From Paludibacteraceae bacterium (GTDB lineage: Bacteria > Bacteroidota > Bacteroidia > Bacteroidales > Paludibacteraceae), in NCBI GenBank assembly GCA_017551675.1, contig JAFZLC010000023.1, positions 59,738-123,737 on the forward strand: 64,000 bases of DNA, read 5' to 3'. The position numbers and the translations under genes were made by a program. Within the stretch, counting starts at the first letter, position 1; each line of letters opens with the position of its first letter. The notes under the pieces were generated by a model. The model searched no databases, was not told the origin of the DNA, and was given only the letters and a program-made list of their open reading frames with translations. This document shows, piece by piece, positions 55,814-63,774 of this stretch.

Positions 55814-56734
55814 TTATCTAACTCTCAACCTACGTCCAATGCGAAGAGTAGTGTTTGGTTTGATATGATTCAACCGACAAAGCTGTTTCACCGTGGTGTG
55901 ATAGCGACGGGCGATTTTACCAAGGCAGTCACCACTGCGAACCTTATGATAGACAGCCGGGCTGTGTAGAAAAGCATAGAACTCTTTGAAGGATCCCTTC
56001 TTCGTGATGGTGTAGGTATCCGCCTTCATATACATCGTGTCGGGTGTAATCTCCAACAGATTGCGTGTATTGATTGGGTTACCCAAGAAGCGAAATTCGA
56101 AATGCAAATGTGGACCCGTTGATCTTCCTGTGTTGCCACCCAATCCAATCGGTTCACCAGCCTTCACATTCTGATTGTTCTTCACCAGCACCTTCGACAG
56201 GTGGGCATAGAGAGTCTCCAATCCATTCGCATGCTGAATCATCACAAAGTAGCCATACCCTTTCTTCTTGGAACTGTTGGAACGTGTAAGACGCACCTTA
56301 CCATCAAACGCCGCACGAATCGTATCGCCAATAGTTAGGCGCATATCCGTACCCGCATGGAATCGTCCCCAACGCTCACCACACTCCGAGGTGACCACAT
56401 TGATATTAGGAGGATAAAATCCACGACAATCCACCACAAAACTATCCCGAATAGAATCTATCGGAAAGCGATAAGGATTCACACGCGCACTATCCCACCC
56501 ACTGCGGTAGACAGCCACCACAAGCGAATCGGACAATGAATCTATAGGAAGACTTAACGTCGTATAACTCTTCACACTTGCTGAATCCATACTTATGGAC
56601 TCTAAATCTTCATCCAACGAATCGTCAGCAGACGAAACACTATCAGTCTCTGCAACCTCCACCTCTTGTGCAGAAATGGTCATCGGAAGAAAAACAAATA
56701 AAGTCCCAACAAAAAACAATCTCAATCGTTTCAT
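55814..56734 (-). CDS. M23 metallopeptidase with C-terminal LysM
   Basis: The 306-residue protein has a signal peptide (1-22, ending ISA-Q) and an acidic Ser/Asp-rich linker (30-75). The M23 domain has RFHAGTDMRL (zinc ligands H126 and D130), YAHLSKV and GPHLHFEF (H209, H211). A LysM module ends it (about 262-306: YHKVRSGDCLGKIARRYHTTVKQLCRLNHI). Proteins of this type cut or bind peptidoglycan cross-links in the periplasm. All zinc ligands are present, so it is probably active rather than an EnvC-like scaffold. Confidence 0.92.
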   Translation of the reverse strand: MKRLRLFFVGTLFVFLPMTISAQEVEVAETDSVSSADDSLDEDLESISMDSASVKSYTTLSLPIDSLSDSLVVAVYRSGWDSARVNPYRFPIDSIRDSFVVDCRGFYPPNINVVTSECGERWGRFHAGTDMRLTIGDTIRAAFDGKVRLTRSNSSKKKGYGYFVMIQHANGLETLYAHLSKVLVKNNQNVKAGEPIGLGGNTGRSTGPHLHFEFRFLGNPINTRNLLEITPDTMYMKADTYTITKKGSFKEFYAFLHSPAVYHKVRSGDCLGKIARRYHTTVKQLCRLNHIKPNTTLRIGRRLRVR

Positions 56735-57100
56735 TCACAACAATATATCAGAAAACTCCATCAAAAGTTTTCAATTAGCATAACGTTTGCAAAGATAGGG
56801 AAAATTTAAGACATACGGAAATGTACGGGCGAATTGCAATTCGCCCCCCATCCAACGCCCCCCACCGTATGCCGCGCACCCGTAGGGGCGAATGGCAATT
56901 CGCCCCCGGTGGCGCTTGCACTGTCCGTGCCATCCCCCCCGCATTTCCCACCGTCCATCGGTTACGGCACCAAGGGCGAATTACCATTCGCCCATACAAA
57001 CGCTCCCCACCGCATGCCACGTACGTACGGGCGAATAGCAATTCGCCCCCATTGCAAAAATTTATTATATTTGCACCATAAATGAATAAATCGTACCAAA
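56735..57100. other. REP-containing region upstream of the RAYT gene
   Basis: The 366 bases hold the M23 gene leader and then a GC-rich block with four REP palindromes (56827-57048). No gene is supported. Frames at 56775-57119, 56821-57081 and 56834-57085 only translate the palindromes. A -7-like TATATTTG lies at about 57065, before the transposase gene. Confidence 0.7.
56827..57048. repeat. REP cluster A (four palindromes) before the RAYT gene
   Basis: Four 20-bp palindromes with arms GGGCGAAT and ATTCGCCC lie at 56827-56846, 56886-56905, 56974-56993 and 57029-57048. Their central bases vary (TGCA, GGCA, TACC, AGCA). The linkers are GC-rich (for example CCACCGTATGCCGCGCACCCG) and recur in order in cluster B after the transposase gene. 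Confidence 0.9.
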
Positions 57101-57601
57101 ATGTATAATGATCTGCCAAAACACAATCGGAGGAGCATCCGATTAAAAAATTACGACTATTCTTCGAAAGGTTTGTATTTCATCACTATCTGTTGTAAAA
57201 ACATGAAACACCTATTCGGAGAGATACAAAACGATGAAATGGTTTTAAATGATCTCGGAAAGATTGTGGAGTCTTGCTGGCTCAAATCAGAAGAAGTTCG
57301 TCCGAACATCCGTCTACACAATTACGTCATCATGCCCAATCATTTTCATGCCATCGTAGAAATAACCGATTCAGACGAATCCACAAAGAAGAACGTCACC
57401 AACGGAATGACATCCACATCCCGTACCATCGGTGCCCTCGTCAGAGGATTCAAAGGAGCCGTATCAAGAAAGATCGGCATGAGCATCTGGCATCGAAATT
57501 ATTACGAAACCATCATCAGAAGCGCCCAACAATACGTCATGATTGCCAATTACATCGACCACAACCCATCCGCATGGAACGGCACCCGTACGGCCGAATA
57601 G
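57101..57601 (+). CDS. REP-associated tyrosine transposase (RAYT)
   Basis: The 166-residue protein is a Y1-type HUH nuclease of the TnpA_REP group. It has KGLYFITICCKNMKHLFGEI near the start, VIMPNHFHAIVEI with the HUH pair H81/H83, and SIWHRNYYETIIRS with the catalytic tyrosine (Y134 or Y135). RAYTs nick and move REP hairpins. It is bracketed by two REP clusters. Its last codons run into a REP: the stop TAG lies within the palindrome GGCCGAATAGC. The protein looks complete for the small RAYT class, although a REP-donated end means the original C-terminus may have been longer. Confidence 0.93.
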   Translation: MYNDLPKHNRRSIRLKNYDYSSKGLYFITICCKNMKHLFGEIQNDEMVLNDLGKIVESCWLKSEEVRPNIRLHNYVIMPNHFHAIVEITDSDESTKKNVTNGMTSTSRTIGALVRGFKGAVSRKIGMSIWHRNYYETIIRSAQQYVMIANYIDHNPSAWNGTRTAE

Positions 57602-57794
57602 CAATTCGCCCCATCCAAACGCCCCCTACCGCATGCCACGCTCCCGTAGGGGCGAATAGCAATTCGCCCCCGGTGATGCACGCACCATCCATGCCATCCC
57701 CCCGCATTTCCCACCGTCCGTCGGTTACGGCACCAAGGGCGAATTACCATTCGCCCATACAAACGCCCCCGTACGGGCGAATGGCAATTCGCCC
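57592..57794. repeat. REP cluster B (four palindromes) after the RAYT gene
   Basis: Palindromes lie at 57592-57611 (one arm mutated, GGCCGAAT), 57650-57669, 57737-57756 and 57775-57794; a half copy is at about 57817-57828. The order of linkers repeats cluster A in direct orientation (CATCCAAACGCC, CCGGTG, GCATTTCCCACCGTCC, GGTTACGGCACCAA). Confidence 0.9.
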
Positions 57795-57853
57795 CTGGTG
57801 ACGCTTGCACTGTCCTTGCAATTCGCCCCCGGTGATGCACGCACCGTCCATGC

Positions 57854-57890
57854 AAAAAAAAAGGACGCATTTAAATGCGTCCTTTTTTTT
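57854..57890. terminator. bidirectional terminator after wzc
   Basis: GGACGCATTT and AAATGCGTCC (57863-57882) form a perfect palindrome flanked by A runs on one side and T runs on the other, so it can serve the minus-strand wzc gene and plus-strand reading from the REP/RAYT side. Confidence 0.88.
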
Positions 57891-57893
57891 CAA

Positions 57894-60305
57894 TCATTCG
57901 CCCTTCTGCGAATAATAGGCCTCATACTTCCCATAATACCCATAATGGTTGCGATAATACCCATATTTATATCCGTACCGTCCGATGGCCTCCGTACCGT
58001 TCAGCACTATGGCCAACTGATTGAACCGCTTCTCCTGATAGTATCGCTCGATGTCTGGCAGGATTGCCTTCTCCAACAGATTGGCACGTATCACGAAGAG
58101 CGTCATATCCGTCCACTGCTTGATGATATCGGCATCCGTCACAATCTCCACTGGCGGACAATCGACAAAGACATAATCATATTGCTCTCGCAGCTTCTCC
58201 ATCAACGCTCCTAGTCGCTTACCTGCCAACAGCTCGGCTGGGTTTGGTGGTATCTTGCCCACTGGCAACACATCCACATTCTTATGGACTATCAAGCTCT
58301 CCAACTTATCCGTCTTACCACTCAGATAATCCACCACGCCTTTATCACCCGTACAACCAAAGGTGTTCGACAACGTCTTCTTACGCAAGTCCAAATCGAT
58401 CACCACCACCTTCTCGTTCTTCAATCCGAACGATGAGGAGAGGTTGCTGGAGACGAAGGTCTTACCACTGTTCACATTGGCACTGGTCACCATGATCACC
58501 TTCTTGTCACCCAACATAAAATCAATATTGGTACGCACCACGCGGAACGCCTCGTTCACCACATCACGCGCCTGATGTTTCACCACAATATCAATATGAT
58601 CTTCTTTCTTCTTTTTACGCAGCAACGAGAAGGTGCTTCTCTTCTCGCCAGACTCCACCTGTGGTATCTCACCCACAAATGGGGTCGACATACCTTCAAG
58701 GTCTTTTCTACCACGCACTTTCGTATTGTAGCTCAACAGCAAGTAGATCACACCCAACGGCAACAGCAAGCCCAACACAAATGCGCCCAACAGAATCTTC
58801 TTTTTCTGTGGTGCCACTGGCAGATTCGATCCGCCATACTCAGGCTCCATGATCACACGGGTGTTGTATGGTACGAAGGTCTGTGAAATCTCATTTTCCT
58901 CCTTCTTCTGCAATAGGAAGAGGTAGAGTCCCTCCTTCACCTTCTGCTGACGTTCAGCAGACAACAGGTGACCAGCCTGCTTTGGATTGGAACTGATGCG
59001 TGAGTTCACCTTCTCACGGTTCGCCTCCACTGCCTTGAGTTGCAGACGGGTAGCTGAGATATAGTTGCTCACCGAATTGATGATGGCTTCACGCAAGACA
59101 CTCTTCTGCGAATCGATATCCTTCACCAGAAGGTTCTCCTCGCTACTGCTACCCACCAAACGGTTGCGTTGCAAGCAGAGTTGGTTATATTCTGACACCT
59201 GCGAAAGGATGGTCGACTCCGTCAGTCCCACATTGGCTGGCAACAGCTGGTCGCCACTCGTCTTGATGTAGTTGAGTAGGAAGTCGGAGACGGAGAGTTG
59301 GTTGTTCAACTCTTGTATCTTACGTTCGATTTCGGCAGACATCTGCAGGTCGATGCTAGCTGTGGCAGCCACATCGGGCAGACGCTGACTACTCTTATAG
59401 GTAGCGATGTCATCATCCACCAAGGTCAGGTCATTCTCCAACAGACGAAGACGGTCGTTGATAAACTCCGTCGTCTTATAGGTAATCTCATTTTTATCCT
59501 TCATCCAGAACTCCTTGTAGACAGTCACAAGGGTATGGAGAGCATCCACGGCGCGCTCCACATTCTCATCGGTATAGGAGAGGTCGATGACGGTGGAACT
59601 CTTGTCGCGCAATGAAACGCCCAACTTCGAACGGAATCCCTCAATTGCAGAGAAACTGCTACGATGGGAGACACGAATGGAGGTCGTTATCGGTTCGCCT
59701 CGATAGAAAAGGTTCTGAGAGATGCAGATCTTACCGATTGGGGTGGAGATGCTATCCCCGAACATAGTGAGCATGTCCTCTTTAATCTCCTCCTTACCGA
59801 TTTGGAAATCAGAAAGTTGTATTTGTCCAGTAGGTTTTACTGTAACGTTCAAAGAAACGACATCCGTCTCATTCACATCGATGAAATTCACATAGATAGG
59901 AAGTGTAGAGCCATATAGCACCTCATCACGGAGTAATCCGGGAAGGCGATATTCATTGTTGAGTTGCAATCGGCGAATCACCTCATGGTTGATATCAGGC
60001 GATTGGAAGGTGGCAATCTCATTGGAGATGTTGACACTGCTCTGAATCATTCCGAAGTCGGAGAGCGATTGAGCCACGCTACCGCTGAGGGAGTGTCCGT
60101 TACGTTCCTCTTTGATCAAGACGGAGGAAACCTTCTGATAGGTGGGTATGGTTCTCACCACATAGAAAACAGCGAGGGACAACGCCACCAAGAGCGAGCC
60201 CAGCACCCATTTCCACTTAGAGAGGTAAACGACAAAGAGATCTTTAAAGTCTACCTCTGAATCATCCGTCAACTGGCGATTGTTCGTTGTGTTTTTAGTC
60301 TCCAT
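57894..60305 (-). CDS. polysaccharide co-polymerase/BY-kinase (Wzc-like)
   Basis: The 803-residue inner-membrane protein has an N-terminal helix (about 33-52) and the Wzz chain-length domain. A long coiled periplasmic part and the GNVR region (PEYGGSNLPVAPQKKKILLGAFVLG, second helix about 500) follow. The cytoplasmic bacterial tyrosine kinase has Walker A SANVNSGKTF (K about 615), Walker A' VVIDLDLRKKTLS, Walker B VFVDCPP and a tyrosine-rich tail with nine or more Tyr (YGYKYGYYRNHYGYYGKYEAYY). It controls exopolysaccharide chain length and export together with Wza, encoded 3 bases upstream. No glycosyltransferase genes follow. Confidence 0.93.
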   Translation of the reverse strand: METKNTTNNRQLTDDSEVDFKDLFVVYLSKWKWVLGSLLVALSLAVFYVVRTIPTYQKVSSVLIKEERNGHSLSGSVAQSLSDFGMIQSSVNISNEIATFQSPDINHEVIRRLQLNNEYRLPGLLRDEVLYGSTLPIYVNFIDVNETDVVSLNVTVKPTGQIQLSDFQIGKEEIKEDMLTMFGDSISTPIGKICISQNLFYRGEPITTSIRVSHRSSFSAIEGFRSKLGVSLRDKSSTVIDLSYTDENVERAVDALHTLVTVYKEFWMKDKNEITYKTTEFINDRLRLLENDLTLVDDDIATYKSSQRLPDVAATASIDLQMSAEIERKIQELNNQLSVSDFLLNYIKTSGDQLLPANVGLTESTILSQVSEYNQLCLQRNRLVGSSSEENLLVKDIDSQKSVLREAIINSVSNYISATRLQLKAVEANREKVNSRISSNPKQAGHLLSAERQQKVKEGLYLFLLQKKEENEISQTFVPYNTRVIMEPEYGGSNLPVAPQKKKILLGAFVLGLLLPLGVIYLLLSYNTKVRGRKDLEGMSTPFVGEIPQVESGEKRSTFSLLRKKKKEDHIDIVVKHQARDVVNEAFRVVRTNIDFMLGDKKVIMVTSANVNSGKTFVSSNLSSSFGLKNEKVVVIDLDLRKKTLSNTFGCTGDKGVVDYLSGKTDKLESLIVHKNVDVLPVGKIPPNPAELLAGKRLGALMEKLREQYDYVFVDCPPVEIVTDADIIKQWTDMTLFVIRANLLEKAILPDIERYYQEKRFNQLAIVLNGTEAIGRYGYKYGYYRNHYGYYGKYEAYYSQKGE

Positions 60306-60308
60306 ATA

Positions 60309-61169
60309 TTAATGACCGTTATTATTATTTGCTCTTACAATATTATTAACCAGGACTGCCGCCGAGGTGAGTAATGAAGCGACCGACACCCAGAAGGAAG
60401 CAGACTTCACCGTGTTACCGTTGACAGAGGAGTCGCCCGCACGTTTCTTATTCGGCGTCACATAGACCACGTCGCCCTGTTGCAAGAAGAAGCCTGGTGA
60501 AGAATAGATATTTTGACCGTTGGTCAAATCCATTTTATAGAAGAGGTCGCCCTCCGGACCTTTTCTGATGACGAGCACCTGATGGCGGTCGCCATAGATA
60601 GTAAGGTCGCCTGCCACGCTGATGGCATCCAAGATGGTGAAGCGGTCTTTGTCGAGACGAAAGCGACCAGGGGTCTTCACCTCACCGAGGACGGAGACAC
60701 CGAGATTGGTAAACTCGACCATCACCACAGGGTCTTTCACTTGGTTACTCTCCACCAGTTTCTGTTGGATGGTGGAGGCCACCTCTTCGCGTCTCAGGCC
60801 CTCCACATGCACCTTACCAAGGATAGGGAAGGTAATGTCGCCATTAGAGTCGACCGTATAGCTGGTGATGTTTTCCGACGAATAGGAAGAAGAAGGCAGA
60901 TAGCCTCCGCTGAGAGTTTCAGCGCCCGCGATTCGTCTGTTATAGTATAGAGGGTTGAATACTGCAGCGATTTGAGGGTCGCGGCAGTTAACCAAGATTA
61001 GCACTTTGTCATCCGGTTTCAGTGTTATGCTTTGTTCGTACGACGCACGTATTTTCGTACTATTACCAGCATCCTGCATATAGGCGATATCTTTGATATT
61101 GGCACAAGAAGAGCCGAAAAGAATCATCACCAAGAGGCATAATTCCAATCCGAAAAATTTAGACTTCAT
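60309..61169 (-). CDS. polysaccharide export lipoprotein (Wza-like)
   Basis: The 286-residue protein has a lipoprotein signal ending FGSSC (cysteine about 22) and KDIAYMQDAG. The Poly_export domain follows (LKPDDKVLILVNCRDPQIAAVFN), then YTVDSNGDITFPILGKVHVEGLRREEVASTIQ and a SLBB-like segment (NLGVSVLGEVKTPGRFRLDKDRFTILDAISVAGDL). A C-terminal hydrophobic stretch (about 262-278) may be an anchor. It forms the outer-membrane export pore for exopolysaccharide and pairs with the downstream Wzc-like kinase. Confidence 0.93.
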   Translation of the reverse strand: MKSKFFGLELCLLVMILFGSSCANIKDIAYMQDAGNSTKIRASYEQSITLKPDDKVLILVNCRDPQIAAVFNPLYYNRRIAGAETLSGGYLPSSSYSSENITSYTVDSNGDITFPILGKVHVEGLRREEVASTIQQKLVESNQVKDPVVMVEFTNLGVSVLGEVKTPGRFRLDKDRFTILDAISVAGDLTIYGDRHQVLVIRKGPEGDLFYKMDLTNGQNIYSSPGFFLQQGDVVYVTPNKKRAGDSSVNGNTVKSASFWVSVASLLTSAAVLVNNIVRANNNNGH

Positions 61170-61313
61170 ATTTTATTTGATACTTGTTTGACAAAATTAA
61201 TATTCCCATAAAAAGTATTCACCATTCAATGCGTAGTGCAAAGATAAAGAGAATTTCAAAAAGCAACCAACAAAGCAAATGTAAATATTTTCATGATGCA
61301 AAAATATGGGTAG

Positions 61314-61469
61314 GGGCGAATAGCAATTCGCCCTTGATGATGGATGCATGAATGGTACAAGGGCGAATAGCAATTCGCCCTTGATGATGATTGCATCAAA
61401 TGGTGGGATTCCCCATGGGCATATGACGGCATGGAAGCATATTCTCCATGGGCGAATTGCCATTCGCCC
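61314..61469. repeat. REP cluster C (three palindromes)
   Basis: Copies are at 61314-61333, 61361-61380 and 61450-61469. The last begins 2 bases beyond the AlbA_2 stop codon on the minus strand. Bases 61361-61410 are identical to 63080-63129, a 50-bp direct repeat flanking the AlbA_2 gene. Confidence 0.9.
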
Positions 61470-61470
61470 C

Positions 61471-62904
61471 TCATGCCTTGCTGTTTGTATTATCAATAAT
61501 ATAATACCCTCCAGTTTTTTTGCTGCCTCGACGTTCGATTAATTTCATATGCAATAAGACACGAATATGTTTATCGATAGTATGAAATGAGATTCGCATA
61601 CCAGCAGCAATATTTGTAGCATTTAATCCCTCGTGTTGTTTAATATAATATAATGTTTCTTTTTGGCTCTCATTTAATTCGCCATTTAATTCGCCATTTA
61701 ATTCACCATTTAATTCGCCATTGGTGGTATTTGCATGTTGCCAAATGGTGGCCTTCACCATAAATCCTATTTGTTGATAAATGGGCGCGGGATTTCCAGC
61801 CTCTTCCATTTCACGAAACATACGGTCAACACCCTCACCGAACTCTTTCACCAATTTGTAGGCGTGCATATATTGCGCAATTTTTGGATTACGAGAAAAG
61901 TGCATTTGGCGGATATTATTGGGGCGTACCAATCCTGGTAATATACCAGGGCTCTCCACGGTTAGGTGGTCATCGAAAATCTTTACTTGAATATCGGTAC
62001 CCAAAATACTATAATCGCGATGAGCTATGGCATTTACTATCAACTCCATCCAACAAAATTCGGGGTATTGCGGAACTGTGACAAATCGCCCGTCATTTCC
62101 TAAATAAGTATGTTCCTTGATTTGTGTTTTGACAAATGCAAGCGTCTGATTGGTCATCGCAAGTATTCCGCCATTGAAAATCTCGTCTTTTATGACATTC
62201 ATCTCCGTTCCAAATTTTTCTTCAGTGCCCTCATATCGGATAACGCGTACCCGAGCTCGTTGAAAGAACCGTTGCGGATTTGTCGCAAAAAGCAAAACGG
62301 CCGCACCCGTAAGCACCTCATACGAACGACCATGGTATTCCTCTTTCCGAACCAACAAATCGTTCTCGTGTATATACGCTTCTGGACCTTTATTGTAGGC
62401 AATCTGCTGCAGATATTCTACCAGCACTTGCTTATCAATGTCAGCAATGGTAGAATTGTTGACGGGGGCGTCCTCATAATAATGCTCGCCTTTAGCATAT
62501 ATCAATTGAGTACGTTGTTCGAAATTCAGCCGTTTCGATTTATCACCCACACGGTAATATACTTCATCGGCAGTTGTTGCATGAACCTGCATACTCTGCG
62601 GGACGTGAAGCAGAACAATATGGTTTGGGAGTCCACTAGCGTCAGTTACTTCAACAAATTCAGGGGTGGCATGGATGGACGGCACACAATAGTCGAATGG
62701 CACACGTAACAAATCGTTCAGGCGTTCTTTCTGCCCATCGACACCTGTCAATGTTCCGTTGTCCTCAACCCCAATGGCAATCACACCACCGTCGGCATTG
62801 GCCATTGCGACTATTACTACGGCAAGACTTTTCGCATCAATTCTAACACTCTTTCGATCGAATTGCTGAAACTCTGTTGTTTTCTGAATTTCTTCAATAT
62901 TCAT
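61471..62904 (-). CDS. AlbA_2 (Schlafen-like) ATP-binding regulator
   Basis: The 477-residue protein starts with an AlbA_2 domain (DRKSVRIDAKSLAVVIVAMANADGGVIAIGVEDNGTLTG, about 15-50). The RecG-like C-terminal ATPase half follows (CWMELIVNAIAHRDYSILGTDIQVKIFDDHLTVESPG, about 285-325; KEFGEGVDRMFREMEEAG). Next are a linker of four GELN units and a winged helix (GLNATNIAAGMRISFHTIDKHIRVLLHMKLIERRGSKKT). Relatives are DNA-binding regulators of unclear function. A promoter (TTTG, 21-base spacer, TATATTTG) lies at 63041-63073, and an AT-rich near-palindrome at about 62918-62937 next to the start may be an operator. The stop codon directly abuts a REP. Confidence 0.88.
   Translation of the reverse strand: MNIEEIQKTTEFQQFDRKSVRIDAKSLAVVIVAMANADGGVIAIGVEDNGTLTGVDGQKERLNDLLRVPFDYCVPSIHATPEFVEVTDASGLPNHIVLLHVPQSMQVHATTADEVYYRVGDKSKRLNFEQRTQLIYAKGEHYYEDAPVNNSTIADIDKQVLVEYLQQIAYNKGPEAYIHENDLLVRKEEYHGRSYEVLTGAAVLLFATNPQRFFQRARVRVIRYEGTEEKFGTEMNVIKDEIFNGGILAMTNQTLAFVKTQIKEHTYLGNDGRFVTVPQYPEFCWMELIVNAIAHRDYSILGTDIQVKIFDDHLTVESPGILPGLVRPNNIRQMHFSRNPKIAQYMHAYKLVKEFGEGVDRMFREMEEAGNPAPIYQQIGFMVKATIWQHANTTNGELNGELNGELNGELNESQKETLYYIKQHEGLNATNIAAGMRISFHTIDKHIRVLLHMKLIERRGSKKTGGYYIIDNTNSKA
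61671..61718. repeat. 12-bp tandem repeat inside the AlbA_2 gene
   Basis: CATTTAATTCGC is repeated four times in a row (third unit with one change). On the coding strand each unit encodes Gly-Glu-Leu-Asn in the linker before the winged helix. Because 12 is divisible by 3, unit number can change without breaking the frame. Confidence 0.9.
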
Positions 62905-63040
62905 TCTTCATGAATTGTTTTTATTATAAAACAACTGTTCCAAAGTTGGTATCCCAAAAAATCACCCGTTCCACTAATTTATCGTCCAATGTAAGAGCAA
63001 ATGTACACATAGCTAATTTCTTTTTTTAGGTTTAACGTTG

Positions 63041-63073
63041 CAAATATAACAATTATAAATTAAAAAATGCAAA
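63041..63073 (-). promoter_or_regulatory. promoter of the AlbA_2 gene
   Basis: On the minus strand TTTG (63070-63073), 21 bases, then TATATTTG (63041-63048). The -33 box lies within 7 bases of a REP copy (63080-63099), so REP arrival has come right up to the promoter. Confidence 0.55.
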
Positions 63074-63079
63074 TGGTAG

Positions 63080-63099
63080 GGGCGAATAGCAATTCGCCC
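63080..63099. repeat. REP copy upstream of the AlbA_2 gene
   Basis: A GGGCGAAT/ATTCGCCC palindrome with AGCA centre, followed by TTGATGATGATTGCATCAAA and TGGTGGGATT exactly as at 61361-61410. Confidence 0.9.
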
Positions 63100-63142
63100 T
63101 TGATGATGATTGCATCAAATGGTGGGATTTGTTCCCGATGAT

Positions 63143-63367
63143 TTAATTATTAATTCCTAATTCCTTACACAAATAGGCATATACGTAACCAGAGCTTTGT
63201 GCGTATAATCCTGTTTTAGGACGTAACAATGCACTATACGTTGCCGAATCATAAACAGTACTAACAGCTTCAGGCAACGAATAATGCTTCCTATCCATCA
63301 ATAATTGGATAATGTCGGATGTGATGCACTCCGTCATAAATTTAAATTCCTGCTCACTTACATTCAT
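63143..63367 (-). CDS. DUF3791-like small protein (downstream copy)
   Basis: The 74-residue protein reads EQEFKFMTECITSDIIQLLMDRKHYSLPEAVSTVYDSATYSALL, then KTGLYAQSSGYVYAYLCKELG. This small helical pattern commonly follows DUF3990 genes in Bacteroidales loci, as I recall from such loci. It begins 17 bases after the truncated DUF3990 frame and ends near a REP copy. It is complete by length. Its role is unknown; toxin-antitoxin-like partnership with DUF3990 is a hypothesis only. Confidence 0.65.
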   Translation of the reverse strand: MNVSEQEFKFMTECITSDIIQLLMDRKHYSLPEAVSTVYDSATYSALLRPKTGLYAQSSGYVYAYLCKELGINN

Positions 63368-63384
63368 TGCTCTTCAAATATTGT

Positions 63385-63552
63385 TTACGATTGGCTCCCC
63401 CCAAAGAAATCAACTCGTGCATTAGCAACATCCAATGCTTGCTTTTTATCAGCGGTCAAATAAAATGCCTGACCGAAATCCTTATAAGGATTACATTGGG
63501 TCAAATCAATATTTGAGACAATGGTATTTGAACCATGATAGAGTGTTATCAT
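63385..63552 (-). pseudogene. truncated DUF3990 (ADP-ribosyltransferase-like) gene
   Basis: The frame encodes 55 residues: MITLYHGSNTIVSNIDLTQ, then NPYKDFGQAFYLTADKKQALDVANARVDFFGG, the front of the DUF3990 fold (YHGS and GxxFYLT are hallmarks of this ART-like family). It stops just after a run of six G, where full-length members continue for roughly another hundred residues. Restoring the frame by losing one G adds only about 14 codons, so a deletion is likely in addition to any frameshift. Its ATG overlaps the previous stop (ATGA). Confidence 0.65.
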
Positions 63553-63758
63553 ATTGTTCCTCCCATTCTTTGGCAATAAGCAGTAATATCCCGAATGTTT
63601 GATTCAAACGATTGGGTATGCAAATAGTCATATTGACGGTTGTAAAGGTCGAGCGCCTTATATCGTTGCAGATACCGAACAACATCTTGGGTAGAAATAC
63701 CGTAATGTGCTGCAAATTCTGCAATTAGCGCTACAAGATATTGTACTTTGTCGGATGC
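63549..63758 (-). CDS. DUF3791 small protein
   Basis: The 69-residue protein ASDKVQYLVALIAEFAAHYG, then ISTQDVVRYLQRYKALDLYNRQYDYLHTQSFESNIRDITAYCQRMGG, matches the DUF3791 pattern that precedes DUF3990 genes. A longer frame to 63884 only translates a REP, so I use the ATG at 63758. It is coupled to the DUF3990 frame by an ATGA overlap. The preserved small gene next to a broken partner fits a module in which the larger protein was lost. Confidence 0.75.
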   Translation of the reverse strand, partial: ASDKVQYLVALIAEFAAHYGISTQDVVRYLQRYKALDLYNRQYDYLHTQSFESNIRDITAYCQRMGGTI

Positions 63759-63774
63759 CATACACAAAAGATTT

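Noticed and set aside
56775..57119. Open frames across the REP block before RAYT
   Set aside because: They mostly translate the palindromes (repeated RMVIRPW, RANCYSP-like strings) and have no independent support.
57550..57870. Open frames across the REP block after RAYT
   Set aside because: Same reason: they are translations of REP copies and linkers on either strand.
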